A DNA stretch of 64,000 nt from Gloeophyllum trabeum ATCC 11539. Taxonomy: Eukaryota; Basidiomycota; Agaricomycetes; Gloeophyllales; Gloeophyllaceae. The stretch lies in assembly GCF_000344685.1 (NCBI RefSeq), contig NW_006920410.1, positions 922,717 to 986,716 of the forward strand, read 5' to 3'. The position numbers and the translations under genes were made by a program. Shown here in pieces: positions 11,301 through 23,448 of this stretch (positions are counted from its first letter, which is position 1; each line of letters opens with the position of its first letter). A model generated the notes under the pieces. That model did not search any database. It worked only from the letters and a program-made list of their open reading frames with translations, and was not told the origin of the DNA.

Positions 11301-12144
11301 TGCCGGCGGTCACTTCAGATTATTCCGCCGGATTAATAATTTTTGCTAGCTGCATGTCATAAGGTCTGCGAAGAGGCCCGGACTCGGGATATCCCCCACC
11401 TTGCTTTCGTGATTGTTGGAAAACGACATCACATACGGTTCTTCCCCGGTAATGAGGGCGCAGCCGATCGTACTCGAAACTGCCGATCAGGCCTAGTGGT
11501 GGATAAGGAGATATCCCACCCGACGCGAGTACAACATCTCTCATGTGGACTGTCAACCTCTAATAAAATGTCACTCCAGTGAGTTCAACTATTATCTGCA
11601 AAGCCAACCTGGGCTAAAAGGCAGTGAGTTCTCGATAAACGTCCACTTGTGCTGTCTTCTCCGCCTAACGCCCTCCAAATAGCAAGCCGGCCGAGCCACT
11701 ATGTCGTGATAATCAACAGCAAGCGATTGTCCCCCGATATGTAAGACGTTTGCTTGATTAGCCATTGCCTAATAATTCATGTGTCTGTATAGACTGCAAC
11801 AACTGTCATACGGACTCTGCTTTGCTTATGCGCGTGCCACTCGCGCTGTGTCTATTCCCGCTCCGGTTTATTGTGAGTCTCTCCTGTTCGCGCTAAATTC
11901 CTTGCCTGATCATCGGATTGTCGCAGATGCCGATGTTTGTGTCATTTGATCCTTGTTTGTGCACCAAGCACTGACCTCCAATGTCTAGCTCGTGTGCCGC
12001 CGGGCTCGATTCCACTTTGATGATCGTGTCAGCTTACACGCGGATTATGGTTCCGACACCTCCGGGCCGTTCGATCTTCACTTTTGGCAACAGCATTTTA
12101 CGCCGGCCAACGGCAACATGGCGAACACAATGTACTTTGTCTAG
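8346..12144 (+). CDS. Argonaute, slicer-type (QDE2-like)
   Basis: A 23-exon model, frame-consistent throughout, gives 847 aa. Exons: 8346-8472, 8581-8728, 8781-8823, 8877-8950, 9026-9151, 9212-9307, 9362-9421, 9471-9699, 9749-9976, 10028-10313, 10374-10379, 10433-10494, 10549-10671, 10726-10775, 10830-10915, 10968-11119, 11170-11296, 11350-11524, 11580-11623, 11683-11740, 11793-11872, 11927-11934, 11989-12144. Domain order is N (to ~150), PAZ (~200-320), MID and PIWI (~480-840). PIWI landmarks are ALGADVSHP, LLLFYRDGVSEGEY, VGKRHHIRFFP and RARFHFDDRVSLH, and the chain ends in NTMYFV as Argonautes do. The catalytic tetrad is complete: D584, E622 (in RPRQEVIEN), D655 and H805, so cleavage competence is predicted. 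It should load small RNAs for quelling-type silencing. Two exons are 6 and 8 nt, and the intron at 11525-11579 uses a GC donor. The N-terminal splice choices (first three introns) are the least certain part. Confidence 0.9.
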
Positions 12145-15100
12145 GGAACCGCGAGATAAACCGAATGTTCGACTGCCACGGTATGCATGGAATGGAGGCA
12201 TGAAGGCGTGGTGTATGATACTTGTACTGTTAGTTTCATAGTCTCATTCCAAGAACCGAGCGGTCTTGGGCTGAGACTAGAGAAATGATCATCTTGGGAC
12301 TGCCGCTAATCGAGGGCCAGCTTAGAGCGAGACTAACTGTCTAGGCTGTCTGTCGACTTGCCAGATATCGGCTTGCAGGTAAAAACTATTTCATGCCCGG
12401 TCGTGCTCCCCAGCGTCCCCGCCTGGGTGGGAGACATAACCCTCAGGAGCTGTGCATGTAGCACGGACGAAAGGCAGACAGCCGCTGCCCCTCGCGGGAG
12501 GGCGCACTCAGTAGAGGGTTCACTCGGTAACGGGTTGAACACTGAAGACGTATCTTCGGTCCTCCGAGGTACTGTTGGGCCCTCCGAGCCCTGACCCTAG
12601 TCCTCCCAAGTAAGACGTATTCTATCTCAGAACGTCGCCGGGGGAATCTATCTGCTAGGACCTCTCTGGTATTTCTATTCCGACTTGGCGGGCTTCGGTC
12701 ACACGCCGACGCGTTATCGCCTTCTCCATGTCTATGTAGGTCTGCGCTCGGAGAACTTCACTGGATTAAGACGGCACTATCTGCGCTGCGTCTCCTACGC
12801 ATAAGCTGTGTCATTAAATCTAGGCGGGCAAGCATGCTGAAGCGACAGACGGCTCCTGAAGGCGGCCTGTTCTACATAGGTGTCCGATGGCGCGTGGAAA
12901 CCGTTCATACAGTAGGGTGGACAGGAAGATCCTGCGCATGCTCTCCGGAAAGCTTGACTTCATGCAGCCGGCGACGGTCCTCTTCGACGGGTCGAAGATG
13001 CAGGAAGCTAGTAACTCGTACAGCTCGATTATCGTTCTCGTTTACTTTCGGAGGCGCGATATCCCTTTCCCTCCATCCTGGATCTGTGTGCATGCCCATC
13101 TTTCCCCTACCCTTACGAAGTCTTTCGATCTATGGCGTCTTGGAATCAAGACCATCACACAGGCAATTGGGTATTGGTGTCAGTCGCCCTCCCGTTCGTC
13201 TGGCGTCAAGGAAACGGGCTCATGACTGGCTGCAATGACAGGTAATGGCATCCTTTATCCCCTTGAGATATCCGGTTTCGGAGTTGAGGCTTTTGGACCG
13301 TGGACTGGCTGGCTGCCTAAAATCTAAAAGTATAGTGGCGACTATCTGGGCGAGCCTGGGATGTGAGGCGTCGTATCTACTTCGACATATAGTCCGGTGT
13401 CTGTCCTTGTTGAAGGAGGATGCAGTGGTGACCTACTCAATACCGATTGAACGATGTCCATCGCAGCTGGTGGCGCTGTCGCGCCGGCACCCTAGGACGA
13501 CGTGATAACAGCTTCCATTCCAAAGACATTCTCTACCTGCCCATTCCAGGCATCGCATAATGAACTCTTGCAAGGCTTGAGCTTGATGGATCGCACTCAC
13601 CCCTTTAGCTCCTCGACTCCTGAATTACCCTACCGGAGCCGTGGTCCGATCTATGGAGGATGCGACCATCGACTGCATGTGGAAAGTCTTCTGGGACTGG
13701 TAAGTACTAGTGGAACCACCGGTCGTAAGTGCGTGCGCCTATATGCACAGAAGCTTGTATACCTCCGAGTCGTACAGAAGTGAATGGATTGCATTCACGC
13801 TACGTCGCGATCATGATATCCGGCTGGGGATGTGATAACATTCATTCATTCTGAGCAGAGCTTCTAGGCTAGTGAATGTGCGCTAGACGTACGGATACGC
13901 CATCCATGGAAGACCCAGCATGGGCCCTGTATTCTTTCCTACGGCGCGCACAGAGGTCCTACTAGACGAACTGTAGCGGCGTACGGAAGGATGTGGCTTA
14001 GCACCGTCCTTTCGAGGAGCATATGACAGCGTACAGTCCGTTTATCTGAGCGCACTCTTCTTTCTGCATGTAAAATGACTGAACCTTCAGCTTCAAGTCT
14101 GCGATCTCGTCAGCCTGTCCACGCCAACGCCACCATTCCTTGGCGTCGATAGGCGCATCAATTGCCAACTCTTCTCATTTATTTCCTGCAGGTCGCATCT
14201 CCTTCTGCTTTATCTCCTATAACGTCCTAGCGTTTCTGCTGCGCCGATATCGCCATCCGACGCCAAGGCTAACCAGCGGACTTGCTCTATGTTTGCTATC
14301 TTGCTCAGCGGTGGCCATATGCGCCTGTTGCTGCAACCCATTCACCGAGACCTGCGCGAGCTTTGGCAGTGAAGTGGTGCTAGCTGGACGGTGGAGAATC
14401 AGTGGGCTGAGCGCATAGCACCGTAGCGCGATGATGGCCGCCCGCCGCGACACGCGGGAATTCCTGCGCGCCGTGTGAACTGGCGATATCGAGGGTGCCG
14501 CCGAGCTTTGAACGACTGTAGGTACTCGAACGAACGGCCGACGATGCAGAGCGCGAGCGCGACACATTGGTGTTATGCTGCAGGCAATATACGTGACGCT
14601 GGTTATGGACCTGCATGGATGCGCAGAAACTGAGTAAAGGCTGTCAAGTCTCGGAGAGTCGGTGTCACGTCATTTTGTGATCGGGGGAGCTGATGCAGAT
14701 CTGAGATCTGGACTATCTCGAAGCTCGGCATAGCCCGGCATCGCTACGCGTCGTCGAAGCCGTCGCTTTGTTCTTCTCTCCATTGTGCATGCCAGTCCGT
14801 CGCGGAATAAAACCCTCCCTGCCCGTGTTTTCCCCACTATGAACACTTTGGAAAGCTCGGAATAGCAGACAATTATATATCCATATGCCTGGCAAAAGGC
14901 AAGGGCAAAACCTCGAACGTCATGTAGGAAAAGCTGATCAACACCCCGGAAGTCGAGAATCTAAGCGATGGCTGACCGCGCCACGCCGACGGTGTGACAG
15001 CCACCTGCTAGAAGTTTCATGTCAGCCTCCCTCGTTGTTCTTTTATAATTATTTTCCTCTCTCCTTATCTCCCATCGTGCCCGCACGTTTCTTCTTCCTC

Positions 15101-15155
15101 CCGCTCCTTCGCCCCTACATATAACCCCCCTCCGCGTCCCACCTCGCCCACGACC
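12145..15155. other. Gene-poor stretch downstream of Argonaute
   Basis: About 3 kb with no gene I can defend. There are many short frames on both strands without known motifs. A short minus-strand frame around 14020-14160 reads like a coding tail (EWWRWRGQADEIADLKLKV), and the minus frame 14567-14217 is open for 116 codons; neither has a convincing start or partner exon. The last ~120 bp (15040-15150) hold a TA-rich block (tataattatttt) and long pyrimidine runs, which I take as the promoter and 5' leader of the secreted-protein gene. Confidence 0.5.
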
Positions 15156-15844
15156 ATGCGCTCCTCGCTCGTCGTCCTCCTCGTCGCCGCCCTAGCCTCC
15201 TCCGGCGCCCTCGCCGCACCCGGCCCCGACCTCGAGGCCCGCGCCCCGGTGCCCTCTAAGCGCTTCGAGGCGCGCTCCCCCGCCCCCTCCAAGCGCGCAG
15301 TCGTAGAGGCCCGCGCTCCCCAACCCTCCAAGCAGGCGGTCGTCGAGGCCCGTGCCCCGCAGCCTTCTAAGCGCGCTCCGGCACCCCAGCCCTCCAAGCG
15401 TGCCCCGGCGCCCCAGCCCTCCAAGCGCGCGCCCGAGCCGGCCCCGCAGCCGTCCAAACGCAGCATGCTCGAGCAGGTCGCCATCTACCACGAGGACCTC
15501 TCCGCCAAGTTCTGCCCCGCGCCGAGCAGGGCGTGCCCCGTCGGCCGCGCGAGCAAGATGCCCGAGTCCCTCGCAGAGTGGGACGGCGTGGAATTCGAGT
15601 GTGTGGATTTCAACGAGGATCTGAAGGCGTGCGGCGGGTGCGGGAGCGTCGATGCTAGGTGAGCATTTTTCTGGCCGTGCGATTATCGGGGGCGGCTGAC
15701 GTTGGTGTTTGCGCTAGCCATGACTGCACGACGATCCCCAACGCCCTCGCAGTAGCCTGCGTGTCCGGCGCTTGCCAAGTCACCTCTTGCAAGCCCGGCT
15801 TCGTGCCGTCGCCCTTCACGCCCGGCTCCTGTGTCCCCCTCTAA
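15156..15844 (+). CDS. Secreted priA/CPL1-like cysteine-rich protein with KR-punctuated repeats
   Basis: Exons 15156-15658 and 15718-15844 give 209 aa. Residues 1-21 form a signal peptide (MRSSLVVLLVAALASSGALA). Residues ~22-105 are a tandem repeat region with the core PQPSKR, seven units, six ending in the dibasic KR and one in KQ. Such dibasic sites are the recognition signal of Kex2-type Golgi proteases. The C-terminal ~100 residues hold about a dozen cysteines (FCPAPSRACPVG, ACGGCGSVDASHDC, VSGACQVTSCKPGF, final GSCVPL). This pattern is that of the priA/CPL1-like domain of basidiomycetes; Lentinula priA is linked to fruiting and metal response, and Cryptococcus Cpl1 is secreted. The gene is GC-rich compared with its surroundings. 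Role here: extracellular protein of unknown function. Processing of the repeats is inferred, not shown. Confidence 0.8.
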
Positions 15845-16831
15845 TCTTCCCACCACTCCTCCGCTTCAAAACCCATAGACTTCTTTCCTAAACACTTCAC
15901 TTTCACATACCACCACCGCCACCAGCCTACCATATGCTCCGATTTATTGCTTTACATTTACACCGACACTCGCCGCCGCCGCCACACTGCATCGCCTAGA
16001 CCCCTAGAAGCTACCGTATGGACCTTTATATTTATTCGCGCGTAGTGTTGCTTTGATTCTTCGGAGACGTTGGTGCTCCCGTCCCCCTACCCATTCTAGA
16101 CCCCCACTATATTCTTGGACTTGATATTTCTGGTGATGATTGATGATTATCTTGGACTTTCGTCGCGGGTTGCTGTTGGACGTGATCTTGCTTGCCATCC
16201 ACGTACCCACCCACGCATCCACCATCCATCACTACCATCTGTTCGCCGTTCTAGTTGTCGATATTTGGTGTATAGGTTACGCTACAGTACGACAACTACT
16301 GGGGAGGCGCAATTCCGGGTCGCGCGGCGAGTTGTTTGCATCTGTTTGGACTCTGCAAGAAAGTGGTCGCAAATCCCCCGCCTTCATACACGCCCAGTTT
16401 AAAAAAAGGTTTCGGCAAGGTCAGATCTCAGACCTCGCCCAGGGCCGGATCAGACCCCAGGCCGATGTCCGGTTGATGACTACCTGACATAAAAACCGAG
16501 GATCAGATTGAGTTCCAGTTGACAGGCATGTCGAGTCGAGAGCCTGCAGTCAGGCCTGACCGATGTCAACGGTTGATATCTGGACGACGCCTCTGGGGAT
16601 GTCATGAAATTATCGTATGTGATGTCTGTAGTGTAGCATCTTTGACATTGACAGCACGTCATGGTGCAGCGATCACCTGCTGGGGAATGCGCGCGGATTT
16701 GGGGGACAGTAATGATTGCATTATATTACTATTACTAGGACTCAATGAGCTGTTGTATACAAGTAGCAAATTACTGATGATTAAAATGAATATAAAGTCC
16801 CATTCCTCCAGAAACTACCCTAGGAGCAACC
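15845..16831. other. Intergenic, priA-like to hypothetical gene
   Basis: About 1 kb between convergent genes. It has no defensible reading frame. It contains two related short direct repeats (CCGATGTC..CGGTTGAT at 16462-16476 and 16559-16576) and a run of seven A's (about 16401). It could include the end of a mobile element covering the next two genes, but no terminal repeat was established. Confidence 0.4.
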
Positions 16832-18225
16832 TCAATCCTCATCGCTGCTGTCGCTGTCGTCGGCCTCGTCGGTAGGTGCGACACTAGATGCAGTACCCGA
16901 AATAACGTCTTCACTTTCGCGCTGCACCCCCTGCTCAGTCCCGGCGTTGGCAGCAATCGCCTCAAGGTCTCCGTCTTCGATTGTACCGTACACTAGACGA
17001 TCCTGCGTAAGGATGCGGCCGATAGCACTGAAGTCGAAGAATTGTCAAAGAAAACCAAGTATACAAGAGAAAAGAACAGACCTCGAGAGTTGTGCCTCGT
17101 TTGGGAAGGTAACACGAAAATCGTGGAGGCTTTTATCCACAGTACTCCAGAACTTATCTCCAGCCTTAGGATGTTCAATGTATACTTGCCGCTGTTGTGC
17201 CGGGGATGAGATCAGAGGACGAGAATAGTGACGGTATTGACGTACCAGGAATGCCACTCTCCCACACATCGGCACAGTCACGACGACATTTGCACGTTTG
17301 AAGACCTTCTTGACCAGCGTATTGCAGAGTGTGATGATGTCATCTGCATCCTCGCGCCGTATGTCTTGAGGATCTTCGGAGGCTTTGCCAACGCTATCTG
17401 CGATCTGCCATACATCATGATCAGATGCGCACAGGCGGACGAATGAAAATCAATTAAGCCACTACCAATTTCTTGACAGAATACCTTCTGTCTGTTAGCT
17501 TCGCTGATACGAGAGCGACAACTGCATCATATTGCGCTGGTGTATCCTGGACTTCTGGCGTGAGGCCCCAGCTTGGGTGCCGCTTAAGCACTGCCTGAAG
17601 GTGACTGTAAGACAAGTCGAGCATGTACCCGCAGAACACTCACAATCACGATTTTCCGTGCAGCATCATCCTTAACATATGCCGGGAGCTTCGGAGACAG
17701 GATTACCGAAGCTGAATAAAGATCAATCTTTTTCTGCCAGCAAAAATGACATAGCGAGGGTCAGTGAGGACACTAACAACAACTCGCCTCATAACAGTCA
17801 TACCTTCAGAGCATCAGGCACCGTCCAGACATCTGGAGCGCGCAAGAGGGAGACTGAGGTGCGAATGCCTAGCAACGTTGCAGCAGACCATATGCTTCTT
17901 TCGTCTTTCGAGAGCTGGGGACTGGAGGTTTAAAGGTGGCACAGTTGAGTGAGAAAGTGTGTACAACCTTTGTAAACGTAACTAATTCATTGACTGTGTC
18001 TGGGCGTAAGCGCTTCTGCTTCGCGACTGCTAGAGCGTATTGGGCGAGATCTTCTGGACCTCGCTTTCGTGTCGGGGGTCTCGGAGTGACATGAGGGACA
18101 TGAGGAATGTCTGGGGTTGGGCTTGACTCAGTCCTTGACCGCTCGCTGGCACCGTCACTGGATGGGAAAGATGGAGGGGGACCGGGGTCACTATTCAGCA
18201 TCTGGGAAAGTGATAGTGGAGGCAT
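16832..18225 (-). CDS. Hypothetical protein of an agaricomycete-expanded type
   Basis: Complement exons 18225-17968, 17914-17804, 17733-17644, 17594-17466, 17404-17246, 17191-17082 and 17027-16832, giving 350 aa. Six introns of 49-70 nt all join in frame. The N-terminus is Ser/Pro-rich with a basic patch (TRKRGPEDLAQYALAVAKQ). The middle is mixed helical (SIWSAATLLGIRT, ITLCNTLVKKVFKRA), and the C-terminus is strongly acidic (DEADDSDSSDED). I know no function or named domain. From memory, similar proteins occur in many copies in mushroom genomes, often near transposon-like genes. It is divergent from the large gene starting at 18542, with 316 bp between, which suggests a shared promoter and perhaps a shared element. 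Codons are intact throughout, so it looks expressed or recently active. Confidence 0.65.
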
Positions 18226-18541
18226 AACGATGAAAAAACGAATGAAATAGAGGAGAAAATATGAAAGAGATGAGAAGTTTGGAGGTGAAAACAAGAGAAC
18301 GAACGAATGCGGAGTGTGACGGATTGCGGACTTCAACTGCACTGGCAAGCTCAGGAGTCACGTGTGAAGAGGGACTTACGCGAATGAAGAGCTCTTCAAC
18401 GCGTTCGACGCGATATTGACTGCTGAATGTGACTGCGTGCGGCCAACATGCCTCGTGCAAGCAAAATCCCGGAAGGAAATTATAAGTCTTTATACGAACT
18501 GTGACTGTGCTGATTATCCCGCAGGCTTTGTTGTATGCCCA
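18226..18541. promoter_or_regulatory. Divergent promoter, hypothetical / transposon-like pair
   Basis: A 316-bp interval between two head-to-head genes. AT-rich near the minus-strand start (18230-18300). No motif recognised. Confidence 0.35.
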
Positions 18542-21500
18542 ATGGATCACACAAGGGTGAAATGTACACTCTGCTCCGAGCGTCTTCGACGAGATATTCT
18601 TGTTAAAAAGGGTGGGATGGATGATCATCTCAATACCAAGAAACATAAAGATTCTGTACTGGAATTGGCTCCTGCTATAGTCTCAGGTCAAACACTTCCC
18701 GGCGCAGCTGTTGACGGACAAACCAATCATAACGTGTTACCGGCGCCGGCGAGACCCACTTTACTGTCTTTGGCATCCTTCCTTGCGATAGGCAACTCTG
18801 CGGATGAGCCTGTTAATAACACACTAGCTTCTGGAGAAGCCCGCGAGCTGTTTGCAGACATGACGGTCGATGGTGGTGACTATCTGCAATCAGACGGTCA
18901 GACCATCATGTTCTCAGCAGGAATAAGCGAAGAGGATAGGAATCGAGCTCGCCTCGATACTCAGATGCAGTGGTTAGGCTATTGCGAGGGACACACCTCA
19001 CTGGGACAGACACAGCTCTCAGCGGAGGACATAGCAGAAGATCCCACTGTCGCTGACGCTGTCCGTGCGATAGATTTGATGGGTGAGCTTAAATGCACAT
19101 GTGACTTTGTTGAGATCGCGACAAGCTCAATTCCACATATGGGAATTGCTGAATATGCAGGGCTTGATGACGAAGATATGCCTGATGAAGTGGATGAGCA
19201 GCATGAAGGCCCTCCACAAGAGGGTTGGGAGCCATATGGATCAAAAACAGTTGCGTCAGAAGGGGGACCGTGACTGTATGTATCAAGGGAACTAATACAG
19301 TTTCGATCTAGATGTTCATGCTTGATCTTCTCGATAATCTACCACGTCTACGCCTTTCAGATGACCATCTGCAAGCCATAATATGGGTGATGCAAGAGTG
19401 TGGGACGCCTGATGTGCCATCATTCACGGCGTTACGTGCGCTCCAGACGAGGCTGACGAAGAATGTCGGACTCAAGACTGAAGCGCACACATCATCATTA
19501 GAAAATCATTTCTACATGAATGACCCGATACAGCTTTTTGCGATGGTGAAGAGGAGGTCTCATACTACATATTCTAATGGAGCTAACAGGATCAATAGGA
19601 TTGGGCCAATCCCCTGGTGCGGGAACATATGAACTTATATCCGGAAATAACATCGAATGTGTCCGAAGCATGGCAGGCCGGGAAGTGGGCCAATAGCAAC
19701 GATATCGATCTGTTGTCTCCGATGTGGGCAAATAGGCAGAATGCCCCCCACCGCCATTATTTTATTAAAGAAGTTGCCCGCTTGCGCAGCGGCAAGCTAG
19801 TCATCCCAATTCGATGGGTACGGCAGGAGGGAGTAATGTGTGCTGATTTTATTGAGGTGTTTCAGGATAATGTGGTGAGAGCATAAGACGCAGCATTAGG
19901 CACCTATTTTGAGGCTTACGAGCTCTTTCCACGGCAGACGGGCATCACAAATGTGGACCTTCATAGAGTTCAGCGCGTGCATGCCTCTGAGCTTGAAAGT
20001 AACTATCTTGATCTAACCTCCGGCGAAGGACTTCAATTCAGTTTCTCTGGTGAGCTACACTTCTGATAAATCTCTGGGATGATGCTAACTCATTTGGCAG
20101 AAGCGGCACCGGCATGGACACGTGAAATGCCGCATCCTGTTCGCCGGATTGCCAACGGACGACACGCCTTCACACTCTTTGTCACTCCGTGGAGTGATGA
20201 TGTCTCCGGGAACGTGAGCAAGCAGTACAACCCTCACGTCAATCTCTACCTCGCCAATAGTACTTTACCGCATCAAAAGCTTGCACAAGAATTCTTTATT
20301 AGATTTGCTTCGACATCTCAGCATGCCTCATCGTCTGAGCAGCTAGACGCTTTATCGGGGAAGATGTAAGTCATAAGCTATCCACATGCGGTGGACTTCG
20401 CTGAGCTGCAATCAGGAAGCCTGATGCTTGGTATCCGGCATATGATTGCGAGCTCAGGGAAGAAATCATCTTCCGCATACTTCCATACACATTCCCGGCT
20501 GACAATCCGCAGCAATCTGAGACATGTTCCCATGTCGGTGTGCACGGTAATCTCTTCTGCCGCCGCTGTAAAATTGGAGGGACTGCAGAAGAAAGAGAGA
20601 CATGTGAAGGCTACCGAGCGCTGTTCAAGGTTCGCATCTAGTTTTGAAGCGGCTTCACTCCCCAAATATCTCTAATAACAAATTCTGTAGCCTGGAGCTG
20701 CAAGGACACCAGTTGAGACTGTTCAGCTCATTGAAGAACAGTTGTGGGCTGCCTGCCTTGGCGTTCAGGAAACCCTGGAAGAGTTGCACACAACGACGGG
20801 AGTAAAGGATAAGATTTCATTATTCTGGATAGACAAGTGCATCATGAGAGCACGCGCGATCCAAAAGCAACGCCTCGGCAAGGACAGTCCTGACTGCGAT
20901 ATGCGACTGAAGGACAGACACTTAAAGGGTGATGCTCGCAAGGCTGTCAGAAACGAGATACTATGTGCGATTCAGCGAGAGGTCTATGACTGGCTCGTGA
21001 CTCAACCTGAAGCGCGATACAATATGCTTCCTGCTGACTCCCGTACGTGAATTCAGAGTTTACTACACATTTTCATCGCCTTATCTAAGTCACAGCAAAG
21101 CGCAAAGCATTACGGCCGGGGGATCACTATAATCCATGCCTCGCCATGACGGGTAAGCAGCACTTATTATTGGACATGCGCACTTAAAGTAAGCTTACAG
21201 GGGTGGATATACATGCCGACACGCCGGTGGAGATCCTCCACACATACCTTCTTGGCCAAGATAAGTATGTCTGGTATGCAACTCACAGCAGTTGGGACGA
21301 CAAAAAGCAAGAATTATTTGCATTGCGACTGCACTCGTCAGCCGTGGATGGCTTAGGCTTGCCTCCCATTCGAGCTCAGTACATTGTTCAGTATAAAAAC
21401 AACCTGATCGGACGTCATTTCAAGGTCCTCCAGCAACTCGGCATCTTCCATCTTCATGGTGATTTGTGCTCAAGTCTCATGTTTGATATGTGGCGAGCAA

Positions 21501-23011
21501 CCGGTGACCTCGGAGCATATTTGTGGTATCATCAAATTTCAGACATGGAGACCTATCTGGTACGCTCTCGCTAGATTTATGCTATCCGCTACCTCTCTTT
21601 GACAAGGGATAATAATTGTACAAGGCTGACGTAGAAATCCTCATTGAGAATGTCCTCGATATATGGGCACTGATAGATCCCGCGCGTATAATACAGAAAC
21701 CGAAACTACACGTACTCCCCCATATCATCGATGATATTCGGCGCTTCGGTCCTTCTTTACTCTTTGCCACGGAAATCTTCGAATGCTGGAATGCGATATT
21801 TCGACTCTGCAGTGTTCTCTCGAATCGACAAGCTCCAAGCCACGACATCGCCGCGACATTGGCGGATATGGAGCGTTTTAAACATCAAGTTAGCGGCGGC
21901 TGGTGGAAAGGTGATACTGGCGAGTACGTACAAGCAGGAAGAAACGTACGGGAGTTCCTCCAGCGAAATAAGAAACTCCAAAGACGACTCGGATGGGTGG
22001 ACAAATCACTGGCATCGCTGCAACCAGGTTTGTCCTTTTGCTGTTTCACAGTTTGCTTGCTCATGGTTTCCGAACTCAGGTTCGATTACATTGTTGCCCA
22101 AAGCAAAGCAGTCGAAGGCGACGTGGTCAGAAGTCCTCGACATATCCACTCTCTCGAGCTTGGCAGAACCTACACCAGCAGGAAGGCTTTGGCAACCGTC
22201 CCGATACTGTATATCCCGCTCCAGGGATGTCTGTCGACCAGGCTCCTGGGTATTCTATCGAATGGCGCAGGTATGATTCCCGGTCCTGCTGCTGCAGACT
22301 GTTGCGTGTGTAGGCTGCTAACTGCCGGGCATACAGAGCGACAATGTTGCATGCGGTCGTATCCGCAATATCCTTGTTGCTGACTCGGATGTTCTATCAG
22401 GACCATCTGACTCATACACAGCAGCGTCTATCATTATAGAGTCTTTTCACATCTCGAGCGTTCTGCACGAGCGGCTCAGGATGCCTGTCCTAATGCGGGT
22501 CTCGAATGAACATGGCCCAGCAATCGTTCCAGTAGAAGCATTGGTACGCGCGAAATATGATATTCTCCATTATAATCTAACACAACGCCGTTAGGATATC
22601 CTGTTCTTATTCAACGCTCAGCACGACTGTGCCGCAGGCGGCTGTAGCCCGACCGGCTGGCGTGGCCTACAGCAAGAACGGCGCAGCACGAACGTCCTGG
22701 ATAAATGCATCGTGCATGAAGACGACAATCAGTTTATTCTGAATATGCATGCATTGCATAATGCAGCCCTTCTCCGGGACGTCCTCCCCCGCTCCCTGAC
22801 TGCGCCGCGCCGCTATCTACATGATAGACTGTCAAAACTCGATGAAATCGCGAAGGGACTTCAGGTCTCAGGACCAGCGAAACGAGCTCAGAGTGCCGCA
22901 AAGGCGGCTGAGACACGCGCTCGGAACAAGAAAGCAAAGGAGGCACAAAATCTGGCTCAGGCTACGGTTGAGATGGCAGGTGACTCTGTTGTGGACAATG
23001 CAACTATGTAG
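18542..23011 (+). pseudogene. Large transposon-like gene, agaricomycete-expanded family, one in-frame stop
   Basis: Twelve exons join in frame: 18542-19249, 19312-19545, 19599-20049, 20101-20365, 20416-20629, 20691-21042, 21096-21152, 21201-21559, 21625-22027, 22080-22270, 22337-22543, 22595-23011. Together they make about 1285 codons. Exon 3 contains one TAA at 19884-19886, read in frame between VFQDNVVRA and DAALGTYFEAYELF. Everything on both sides stays open and family-like. The N-terminus has a C2H2-like finger (VKCTLCSER...DDHLNTKKHK). Later landmarks are MFMLDLLDNLPRLRLS, SDDVSGNVSKQYNPHVNLYL, a C-x2-C pair (FCRRCKIGG), DTPVEILHTYLLG and HVLPHIIDDIRRFGPS. I recognise this as a very large, often multicopy family in mushroom genomes that behaves like transposon cargo or a transposase; no catalytic residues are proven. 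The stop may be a true nonsense mutation, or translation may be truncated at ~430 aa. Confidence 0.7.
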
Positions 23012-23448
23012 ATAATAGGCTTCGTGCCCCTATACATTATATCAGAAATGCATGCAGTTATACGAGTGCCATTATGAGGCATCACCCGAACCTCAGCAGC
23101 AGCATGTATGCACGATGTCTACGTTGATCTCGGTCTGAGGTCACTCAGGCGACGGTGGGACGTCGGGCTAACCGGGTCTCAGCGATCTCAGATCGGATAC
23201 CCGGCACATGTCCGTCTCGGACATCATTTCGGCATGCAACTTCCGGTGTCATTGCAACCTGAGCTTAACTTGGGCGTGTAGAGCCTTCCGCATGTCGAAA
23301 TCACGCATATAAAATGTACCAGCAGGGATGTCATGATACAGAAGATGCAACGTTGGTTTTGAATTTCTGATTTTCCCAATATCAAGTTCATTCGATAGAG
23401 GTAACGAGACCGCAAGTACATTTAACAAAAATGTACAACCAACGTTGC

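Noticed and set aside
15236..15465. CRISPR-like tandem repeat
   Set aside because: The repeats are coding, contiguous without unique spacers, and the organism is a fungus.
15065..15491. Minus-strand Gly/Ala/Arg repetitive frames
   Set aside because: They are antisense to the PQPSKR repeats; the repetition is a by-product of the real coding repeats.
16381..23230. Terminal inverted repeats bounding the head-to-head pair
   Set aside because: Both flanks contain GATCTCAGA (near 16424 and 23184), but in the same orientation and only about 10 bp long. No TIR or target-site duplication could be established by eye.
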